A stretch of 11,699 bases of DNA from Gemmatimonadota bacterium (GTDB taxonomy: Bacteria > Gemmatimonadota > Gemmatimonadetes > Gemmatimonadales > Gemmatimonadaceae), in assembly GCA_947457715.1 (NCBI GenBank), contig CANGXK010000038.1, forward strand, positions 1 through 11,699, read 5' to 3'. A program made the translations under genes and the position numbers. This document shows positions 1-6,646 of this stretch, one piece after another. The notes beneath the pieces are model-generated. The model searched no databases. It saw nothing but the letters and a program-made list of their open reading frames with translations, and was not told the origin of the DNA. The stretch's first letter is position 1, and the number at the start of each line of letters is the position of its first letter.

Positions 1-1380
1 CCAGCGCGGGTCGCCCAATCCGATCAGAATCACCGAGCGCTGCAGCGCTTCGGCCTGCGCCACGAGAGCGTGCACCTGCGCCACCGTCTCCGGCAGCAGG
101 GTGGTCCGTCCCTTCCCCTCGACATAGTCGGCGAACAGGGCGATCACGAACGGACCGCCGCTGGCCGGCGTCGGCGCATCGACCAGTCGCGCGTCGTTGC
201 CGCCAAGGCGCATGGCTTCGGCGATCCCGGTGCGCTCGACGGACGGCCCATTGGCATCATGATCGTCGTCGACAATCGCCATTTCCGTGATCGTGCCGAC
301 CGGCGGTAGCGGACCATGCTCGACGCGAATGACCCTGTCCGCGAGCAGGGCGCCCCACGCCGTGTCGGCGCCACTCGGGCGACGCCAGTCGTTCGGCGGT
401 GACGCCCACTGCGCCCACTTGAGCCGACGCCGCACCGAGTGCTTCACACGCTCGGGCTCGAGCGTCCCGTCGTCATAGGCGCGCTCGAGCGCGTCGAGCG
501 CCTCCTCGAGATCGCCGGGAGCCAGCAACACGTCGCATCCACCACGCACCGCCAGCACGGCCGCCTCAGCCGCCGTGCGTCCCTCCAGCACCGCCGTCAT
601 CGTCATCGTATCGGCCACGATGAGATTGTCGAACTTCAGTTGCTGCCGCAGCAACCACTGCAGGATCTCGCGCGAGAGCGTGGCCGGCACCCGGCTCGAG
701 TCGAGCGCCGGGTACACGACGTGCGACGTCATCACGCTGGCCACGCCGCCGGCAATGGCCGCCCGGAACGGCTGCAGATCCTGCTCCTTGAGCCGATCGG
801 CGGGCGTCTCGACCACCGGCACTTCGAGATTCGGGTCGTGTGTGACACGCCCCATGCCGGGGAAATGTTTCGCGCACGCGAGCACGCCTTCCGCCTGACA
901 GGCTTCGACCCACGCGGTGACGAGTTGCGCCACCTTCCGCGCATCGGTGCCCATCGCGCGCGTGCCGGTGATCGGGTTCTCGAGCAGCAGATCGAGATCG
1001 CACACCGGCGCGAGGTTCCAGTTCACGCCGATCGTACGCGCTTCCCGGGCCGTCAGCCGTGCCGCGCGGCGCAACGCTTCGATGTCGTCAAGCGACGTGA
1101 TGGCCGCGAGCGGCGGCAGTCCGGTGGCGCCGGCGAACTGCTGCCCGGCCCCACGTTCCAGATTGGCCGCAATCAGCAACGGATGACGCGACTTGAGCTG
1201 CAGCTCCTTGGCGAGCGCGCGCACACCATCCTGCTCACCGCCGACCAGCTGAAACCCGCCCACGCCCAAAGCGAGCGACTGCTCGATGAGCGGACGTGTG
1301 TCGGCAAAGCCGCCGGACGGCGACCACCGGAGTACAGGAATGAGCAGCTGCGCGAGTTCACGACGGGACGGTTCGCTCAT
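1..1380 (-). CDS. nagZ: GH3 glycosidase, NagZ-like beta-N-acetylglucosaminidase (3' end cut by window edge)
   Basis: The first 460 codons are visible from an ATG at 1380; the frame is open to the left edge. No signal peptide is seen, so it should be cytosolic. Family role: NagZ releases GlcNAc from GlcNAc-anhydroMurNAc muropeptides. A GH3 TIM-barrel fills about residues 8-330: an ERGAGQQ segment where NagZ has the D-Q-E-G-G sugar-binding loop (73-81), NPITGTRAMG (135-144), KHFPGMG (171-177), MTSHVVYPALD (217-227) and the nucleophile segment VADTMTM (255-261, Asp257 as nucleophile). A second domain starts near 350 and contains ILIGLGDP (451-458), so the protein is larger than one-domain NagZ (about 340 aa) and resembles two-domain Bacillus-type NagZ. 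The Asp-x-His acid/base dyad reads D182-P-N184, so the His is missing. It lies 6 nt after anmK in an apparent operon; no clear Shine-Dalgarno is seen. GH3 membership is secure; GlcNAc specificity rests on similarity and context. Confidence 0.88.
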   Translation of the reverse strand, partial: MSEPSRRELAQLLIPVLRWSPSGGFADTRPLIEQSLALGVGGFQLVGGEQDGVRALAKELQLKSRHPLLIAANLERGAGQQFAGATGLPPLAAITSLDDIEALRRAARLTAREARTIGVNWNLAPVCDLDLLLENPITGTRAMGTDARKVAQLVTAWVEACQAEGVLACAKHFPGMGRVTHDPNLEVPVVETPADRLKEQDLQPFRAAIAGGVASVMTSHVVYPALDSSRVPATLSREILQWLLRQQLKFDNLIVADTMTMTAVLEGRTAAEAAVLAVRGGCDVLLAPGDLEEALDALERAYDDGTLEPERVKHSVRRRLKWAQWASPPNDWRRPSGADTAWGALLADRVIRVEHGPLPPVGTITEMAIVDDDHDANGPSVERTGIAEAMRLGGNDARLVDAPTPASGGPFVIALFADYVEGKGRTTLLPETVAQVHALVAQAEALQRSVILIGLGDPRW

Positions 1381-1386
1381 GAGCGA

Positions 1387-2562
<1,176 letters not shown>

Positions 2563-2564
2563 CG

Positions 2565-3512
2565 TCAGACGACCGGCGGCGGTGCATTCGGCACGACGCG
2601 GCGCACCACGCCCTGCCCTTCCTCGAGACGCCGCCGCGCGGTCTCGGCATCGACGTGCAACGCCTGCATCACCAACGCCAGCTTCACGCGGCCATCGGCC
2701 TGCACGAGCAGCGCACGCGCCGCGTCACGCGACAGCTCAGTGACCTCCATCACGATGCGTTCAGCGCGATCCTGCAGTTTCACATTCGTGGCGCGCAGAT
2801 CGACCATCAGGTTGCCGTAGCTCTTGCCCACGCGGATCATCGCGCCGGTCGTGAGCATGTTGCACACCAGTTTGGTGGCGGTGCCAGCCTTCAGTCGCGT
2901 CGAACCCGTGAGCGCTTCCGGCCCGACCACCGGCAGCATGCAGATGTCGGCCACTGCGCGCATCGCCTCGGGCGGCTCCGTGCACGCGATCAGCAACGTC
3001 CGGGCGCCCAGTTCGCGCGCACGCGTGAGCGCCCCACGCACGAACGGGGTCGTGCCCGAGGCCGCGATCCCACACACCACGTCGCCGACCTGCACGGCGT
3101 GCGCATCCATCACCGCCGCGCCGGCCACCGGATCGTCTTCCGCGCCTTCGATCGGATGGCGCAACGCGTGGTCGCCACCGGCGATGATGCCGACCACCAT
3201 CGCGGGGTCGGTCCCGAACGTGGGTGGACACTCGCTGGCGTCGAGCACGCCAAGCCGGCCCGACGTCCCGGCGCCGACATACAGCAAACGGCGGCCACTC
3301 CGGAACGCCGCTTCGATCAGCGCGATCGACGCCGCGATCGGCTCCCGCTGCGTGGCCACCGCAGCGGCCACTCCCTGATCTTCCGCGTTGATGAGATCGA
3401 CGATCGCGAGCGGCGACGCAAGGTCGATGTCGACGGTGCGCGGATTGCGACGTTCTGTGACACGTGAATCGTGTGTCGGTGCGGGCACGGGAGCGGGTTC
3501 AGGGGACACCAC
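2565..3512 (-). CDS. murQ: N-acetylmuramic acid 6-phosphate etherase MurQ
   Basis: A SIS-fold etherase that cleaves MurNAc-6-P to GlcNAc-6-P and D-lactate, closing the anhydroMurNAc recycling route. With a GTG start at 3512 it has 315 residues (E. coli MurQ: 298). Visible motifs are TERRNPRTVDID (19-30), INAEDQ near 42, GAGTSGRLGVLDASECPPT (80-98, Glu94 matching E. coli Glu83), IEGAED (121-126, Glu125 matching E. coli Glu114), GIAASGTTP (148-156), a TGSTRLKAGTATK segment and a YGNLMVD segment. The open frame extends 54 codons further upstream to an ATG at 3674, but that stretch is Arg/Pro/Ser-rich and unlike the family. The tandem GTG-GTG at 3507-3512 sits 8 nt after an AAGAGAG ribosome-binding-like sequence (3521-3527), which decides the start. 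It is the first gene of the murQ-anmK-nagZ unit and is divergent from the gamma-glutamyltransferase gene. Confidence 0.94.
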   Translation of the reverse strand: MVSPEPAPVPAPTHDSRVTERRNPRTVDIDLASPLAIVDLINAEDQGVAAAVATQREPIAASIALIEAAFRSGRRLLYVGAGTSGRLGVLDASECPPTFGTDPAMVVGIIAGGDHALRHPIEGAEDDPVAGAAVMDAHAVQVGDVVCGIAASGTTPFVRGALTRARELGARTLLIACTEPPEAMRAVADICMLPVVGPEALTGSTRLKAGTATKLVCNMLTTGAMIRVGKSYGNLMVDLRATNVKLQDRAERIVMEVTELSRDAARALLVQADGRVKLALVMQALHVDAETARRRLEEGQGVVRRVVPNAPPPVV

Positions 3513-3520
3513 GCGATCGG

Positions 3521-3527
3521 CTCTCTT
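3521..3527 (-). promoter_or_regulatory. Shine-Dalgarno-like sequence of murQ
   Basis: Read on the minus strand this is AAGAGAG, 8 nt before the first of two tandem GTG codons. It supports a GTG start for MurQ in place of the ATG 54 codons upstream. Confidence 0.5.
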
Positions 3528-3700
3528 GTCGTGGCGCGGGGGATGTTCCGGTGAATGCCGCCGAAGGAACTGGCAGCACGAGCGACGGCGAGGGCTCGCC
3601 GGCGTCGCTCTCGTCCAACTTAGGAGTCGCGATGCGGGAATCGCAACCCGCGTCACGGAGACGCACGACAGCATGTCCAGGCCGTGCTCACGATGCCGGC

Positions 3701-3750
3701 TGGCGGTGCTCCGCTGGCGGTGCTCCGCTGGCGGTGCTCCGCTGGCGGTG
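3701..3750. repeat. 14-bp tandem repeat, about 3.6 copies
   Basis: The unit TGGCGGTGCTCCGC occurs three times perfectly (3701-3714, 3715-3728, 3729-3742), followed by eight bases of a fourth copy. It lies in the murQ/ggt intergenic region, 59 bases before the chosen ggt start. A unit of 14 is not a multiple of three, so copy-number change would shift any reading frame crossing it. Confidence 0.95.
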
Positions 3751-3785
3751 CCGTGAAGGCTGCGGCGCGGCGGGCGTGGCGCGCG

Positions 3786-3800
3786 GCCCCGAAAAGGGGC
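3786..3800 (+). promoter_or_regulatory. ggt ribosome-binding site inside a small GC hairpin
   Basis: GCCCC (3786-3790), loop GAAAA (3791-3795) and GGGGC (3796-3800) form a perfect 5-bp stem. The 3' arm is part of AAGGGG (3794-3799), the best Shine-Dalgarno candidate for the ATG at 3809 (9-nt spacer). The structure could limit ribosome access; this is inference. Confidence 0.45.
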
Positions 3801-3808
3801 AGTATGAC

Positions 3809-5614
3809 ATGTCGCATCCCCTGTCTGTTCACGATTCGCGTCGATCCGTCATGACTCTTCCGAAATCCTTCGCGCTCACGTTCTCGGCGTCGCTCGCGCT
3901 CCTCAGCGCCTGCGCGCGCGGGGCGACGCCCGCCGACGGCACCGCGTTACCGCCACGCACCGCCGCGACCTTCCCGGCGGGATGGCGCCTCCCGGCCGGC
4001 GCCGCACCGACGTTCGCACCGCAGGCCATGGCCGTGAGCAACAGCGTCGACGCCAGTGCCGCCGCGGCTGAAATCATGAAGGCCGGTGGAAACGCCGTCG
4101 ACGCCGCTGTGGCACTCGGCTTCGCGCTGGCCGTGACGTGGCCGGAAGCGGGTAACATCGGCGGCGGCGGTTACTCCATCGTGCACATGGCCGACGGTCG
4201 CTCGGCAGCCATCGACTATCGCGAAGTCGCACCGCTGGCGGCCACCCGCGACATGTACGTCGATGCCAATGGCAAGGTCACCGACCGCAGTATCGAAGGA
4301 CATCTCGCGAGTGGTGTCCCCGGCGCGGTCGCGGGACTCAACATGCTGCTCGAGCGATATGGCACGATGCCCTTGTCCCGCGTCATGCAGCCGGCCATCA
4401 CGCTGGCACGCGAGGGCTTCGTGATCGACACCGCATTGGCCGGTTCGATGTCGCGTGCCGCCACGATGGTATCGCGCAACAGTCCCGGCACGCCGTACTT
4501 CCCGAACGGCCGTGCGCTGGCGGCCGGCGCTCGGCTCGTGCAGCCGGAGCTCGCACGCACGCTGCAGGCGATCGCCGACAGTGGCGCCAAGGCATTTTAC
4601 GAAGGATGGATCGCCGACTCGCTCGTGGCCGAACAGCAGCGTGGCGGTGGCGTGATTTCACGCGCCGACCTCAAGATGTATGCACCGGTGGCGCGTAACG
4701 CGATCGCCAGCACGTATCGTGGCTACCGCTTGCTCGCGATGCCGCCGTCTTCGTCGGGCGGCGTGACCATGACCGAAGCACTCAACATTCTCGAGCAGTA
4801 CAGCACCGTACCGGCGTACGGCAGCACCCGCTGGTTCCATCTGGTGGGCAGCGCCTTCCAGCGCGCGTTCATCGACCGTAACAGCAAACTGGGCGACCCG
4901 GCGTTCGTACGGGTACCGATGGAGCAGCTCACGAGCAAGGCGTATGCGAAGACGCTGGCCGCCACGATCGATGACGCGCGCGCGACCGGCACGCGGACAC
5001 TCGAACCCATGATGTCGCAGCCCGTGCGCGAACCCGAGCACACGACGCATTACTCGGTGGTCGATGCGAAAGGCAACGCCGTCTCCACGACGACCACGCT
5101 GAACAACTCGTGGGGCTCGGGCGTGTGGGTGCGCGGTGCGGGCTTCATGCTGAACGACGAGATGGATGATTTCGCCGTGCAGCCCGGCACCGCCAACATG
5201 TATGGCCTCGTGCAGGGCGAGGCGAACGCCATTCAGCCCGGCAAGCGCATGCTCAGTGCGATGTCACCGACCATCGTCCTCGACCAGGCGGGGCGGGTCT
5301 TGCTGGTGGTCGGCGCCGCCGGCGGACCCACGATCATCACCGGCACGACGCAGGTGATCCTGAACGTGCTCGACCATCACATGTCGCTCGCCGATGCGAT
5401 GCGCGCGCCACGTGTGCACCATCAGGCGCTGCCCGACAGCCTCACGTATGAAGACGGCGGCATCGGACCGGCCGTACTCGACTCCCTCACGAACATGGGC
5501 TACTCCATGCGCAGGCTTCGCGCCCTGGTGAACATCAACGCGATCATGCGCGTGCCGGGCGGATGGGAAGGGGTACCGGAGCCGAGGCGGAGTGGAGGCG
5601 CTGTTGGGTATTGA
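3809..5614 (+). CDS. ggt: gamma-glutamyltransferase (GGT), predicted lipoprotein
   Basis: A 601-residue gamma-glutamyltranspeptidase (Ntn hydrolase), exported and self-cleaved into large and small subunits; it cleaves or transfers gamma-glutamyl groups such as that of glutathione. The N-terminus has a basic segment, a hydrophobic run and a lipobox LSAC (Cys35), so membrane anchoring is likely. Features: NIGGGGYSIV (116-125), the substrate Arg in DYREVAP (Arg138), ASGVPGAVAG (167-176), and the autoprocessing site EPEH/TTHYSVVD, with Thr412 as N-terminal nucleophile of the small subunit; then EMDDF (Asp454 matching E. coli Asp433), KRMLSAMSPT (479-488) and the oxyanion Gly pair (505-506). The usual SerSer is Ser-Ala here (483-484). 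Start: ATG 3809 follows AAGGGG; ATG 3851 (587 aa) is an alternative with an equally good signal peptide but no clear ribosome site. The frame is open much further upstream, but that part looks non-coding. The gene ends before a hairpin. Confidence 0.95.
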   Translation: MSHPLSVHDSRRSVMTLPKSFALTFSASLALLSACARGATPADGTALPPRTAATFPAGWRLPAGAAPTFAPQAMAVSNSVDASAAAAEIMKAGGNAVDAAVALGFALAVTWPEAGNIGGGGYSIVHMADGRSAAIDYREVAPLAATRDMYVDANGKVTDRSIEGHLASGVPGAVAGLNMLLERYGTMPLSRVMQPAITLAREGFVIDTALAGSMSRAATMVSRNSPGTPYFPNGRALAAGARLVQPELARTLQAIADSGAKAFYEGWIADSLVAEQQRGGGVISRADLKMYAPVARNAIASTYRGYRLLAMPPSSSGGVTMTEALNILEQYSTVPAYGSTRWFHLVGSAFQRAFIDRNSKLGDPAFVRVPMEQLTSKAYAKTLAATIDDARATGTRTLEPMMSQPVREPEHTTHYSVVDAKGNAVSTTTTLNNSWGSGVWVRGAGFMLNDEMDDFAVQPGTANMYGLVQGEANAIQPGKRMLSAMSPTIVLDQAGRVLLVVGAAGGPTIITGTTQVILNVLDHHMSLADAMRAPRVHHQALPDSLTYEDGGIGPAVLDSLTNMGYSMRRLRALVNINAIMRVPGGWEGVPEPRRSGGAVGY

Positions 5615-5620
5615 ACGGTT

Positions 5621-5645
5621 GCCGGAAGCGCGGAGTGCTTCCGGC
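5621..5645. terminator. hairpin between convergent ggt and lipoprotein gene
   Basis: GCCGGAAGC (5621-5629) and GCTTCCGGC (5637-5645) form a perfect 9-bp stem with a 7-nt loop, in the 48-bp gap between the TGA of ggt and the TAA of the convergent lipoprotein gene. Position and symmetry suggest a bidirectional terminator. No T-tract follows on either strand, so it is not a canonical intrinsic terminator. Confidence 0.65.
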
Positions 5646-5662
5646 GCCGGTCGGTGGTCTGC

Positions 5663-6547
5663 TTAGGGCGTTGCCACCGGCCGTACCGTCACCGGCTCGT
5701 TCAGCGTCGCACTGATCGCGGCGCCGGCATTGATGCACGTGTCGTAATTCGCCGTGGCGGCGGCCGCGGCCGTACCCGCCGCGGCGCCCGCGGCGGCGCC
5801 GATCACCGTGCCCTTCGTATTCTTGCCGATCACCTGACCCGCGATCGCGCCGAGGATCGCGGCACCGGCGACCTTCTTGGCGTCGGTCGCGGTCGTCGCG
5901 CTGCGCACGCGCTGCGCCGACGCCGTCTGCACGGTCGCCTCCAGCGGATAGGTGCGGCCACCATACGTCAACGACACCAGCTTCACGGTGAGTGACGTCT
6001 GCTCGTTGGAGTTCTTCGCGGTGCGTGCGTCGACCACTTCAAACGTGCCCGTCGCGCCGTCGGGAATCACGATGCCATTCGTGGCCGTGACCGACTGCTC
6101 CAGCGAGGCGGTGAACTTCTCACCGGCGGTTACGGTGTTGCTGCACACCTTGTTGTTCGCGGCAAACTGAAACGAGGTGCCTGCCGCGACGACGCCTGTC
6201 ACAGCAACCGGCGTCGGCGTCGAGCTCGGCGTCGGCGTCGGGCTCGGCGTCGGGCTCGGTTTGGCCGCCACCGGACGCGGCTTCCGCTTCGGCGTCGGCA
6301 CAGGCGGCGGCGTGACTTCGGCCGGGGCCGGGGCCGGCGGCGGCGTGACGGCAACATCCGCGAGCTGTGGCTGCGCCGAGTCGGCCTGCGCCGCCATCGC
6401 CAGATCGCGGCCCAGCGCGCTGTCGGTGTTCAGCAACGCCTTGTCGGCAGCCTCGTCGGCAGCCTTGTCACCACAGGCGGCAAGAGCGACAAGGGACAGC
6501 ATGACCACGAGCATCGGGGGTCGTGCTGCGCGAATATATTGACACAT
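5663..6547 (-). CDS. lipoprotein with Pro/Thr-rich linker and C-terminal glycine-zipper segment
   Basis: A 294-residue secreted protein of unknown function. The signal peptide ends in a lipobox LAAC with Cys25 as lipidation site. A charged Ala/Asp-rich stretch (26-65) leads into a Pro-rich linker with PTP/PSP repeats (about 68-113), then a compact, probably beta-rich region (118-210), a glycine zipper of GxxxG-type spacing (228-261, with GAIAGQVIG and GTVIGAAAGAAAG) and a short beta tail (268-292). Cys135 and Cys271 flank the core and could form a disulfide. Glycine-zipper lipoproteins are usually outer-membrane or envelope proteins; a structural or pore-like role is possible, not shown. The ATG at 6547 is chosen because AGGAG lies 7 nt upstream and the signal peptide begins there; the same frame is open to 6838, but that part overlaps the ABC gene and looks non-coding. 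It is divergent from the ABC exporter across 99 bp. Confidence 0.88.
   Translation of the reverse strand: MCQYIRAARPPMLVVMLSLVALAACGDKAADEAADKALLNTDSALGRDLAMAAQADSAQPQLADVAVTPPPAPAPAEVTPPPVPTPKRKPRPVAAKPSPTPSPTPTPSSTPTPVAVTGVVAAGTSFQFAANNKVCSNTVTAGEKFTASLEQSVTATNGIVIPDGATGTFEVVDARTAKNSNEQTSLTVKLVSLTYGGRTYPLEATVQTASAQRVRSATTATDAKKVAGAAILGAIAGQVIGKNTKGTVIGAAAGAAAGTAAAAATANYDTCINAGAAISATLNEPVTVRPVATP
6209..6259 (-). repeat. low-complexity Pro/Ser/Thr codon repeat in the lipoprotein gene
   Basis: On the minus strand, alternating CCG/CCC-type proline codons and ACG/AGC-type Thr/Ser codons encode residues 97-113 (PSPTPSPTPTPSSTPTP). It forms a flexible spacer between the lipidated N-terminus and the folded part, and is a likely site of length variation. 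Confidence 0.8.
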
Positions 6548-6554
6548 GGAAGGA

Positions 6555-6559
6555 CTCCT
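6555..6559 (-). promoter_or_regulatory. Shine-Dalgarno of the lipoprotein gene
   Basis: Minus-strand AGGAG lies 7 nt before the ATG at 6547, a near-ideal spacing. It fixes the start at the signal peptide and rules out the longer upstream reading frame. Confidence 0.8.
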
Positions 6560-6569
6560 GAGAAAGGGA

Positions 6570-6586
6570 CGCAGGACCTGCCTGCG
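6570..6586. promoter_or_regulatory. inverted repeat in the divergent lipoprotein/ABC intergenic region
   Basis: CGCAGG (6570-6575), spacer ACCTG, CCTGCG (6581-6586) is a perfect 6-bp dyad in the 99-bp region (6548-6646) between two divergent starts. It could be an operator or a 5'UTR hairpin, but it is short and could be chance at this G+C. I do not see convincing promoter boxes in the region. Confidence 0.3.
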
Positions 6587-6646
6587 GTGGCGAGAGAGGT
6601 CGAACGCAGCGACCGGCGGCAATCGACGTGCGTTATCCGGAGTACG

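Larger units (their letters stand above)
3513..3808. other. divergent intergenic region between murQ and ggt
   Basis: These 296 bases separate the divergent starts of murQ and the gamma-glutamyltransferase gene and should hold promoters for both directions, although I cannot point to convincing -35/-10 boxes. I find no family-supported gene here. It contains two mutually exclusive short hairpins (3629-3644 and 3634-3651), a TAGGAG plus ATG at 3621-3634 in frame with ggt, a 14-bp tandem repeat (3701-3750), and a GC stem covering the ggt ribosome-binding site (3786-3800). The plus-strand ggt frame is open across the whole region, which is common by chance at this G+C content. Confidence 0.6.

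Noticed and set aside
3513..3674. 54-codon N-terminal extension of murQ to an ATG
   Set aside because: The residues are Arg/Pro/Ser-rich and unlike the MurQ family, and a better-placed GTG with a ribosome site exists.
3701..3750. CRISPR-like array
   Set aside because: The 14-bp units are directly adjacent with no spacers, so this is a plain tandem repeat.
3464..3808. N-terminal extension of ggt by up to 115 codons
   Set aside because: It would overlap the start of murQ, contains the tandem repeat, reads as Arg/Cys/Gly-rich sequence and would bury the lipoprotein signal peptide. Only the ATG at 3632 is kept as an open question.
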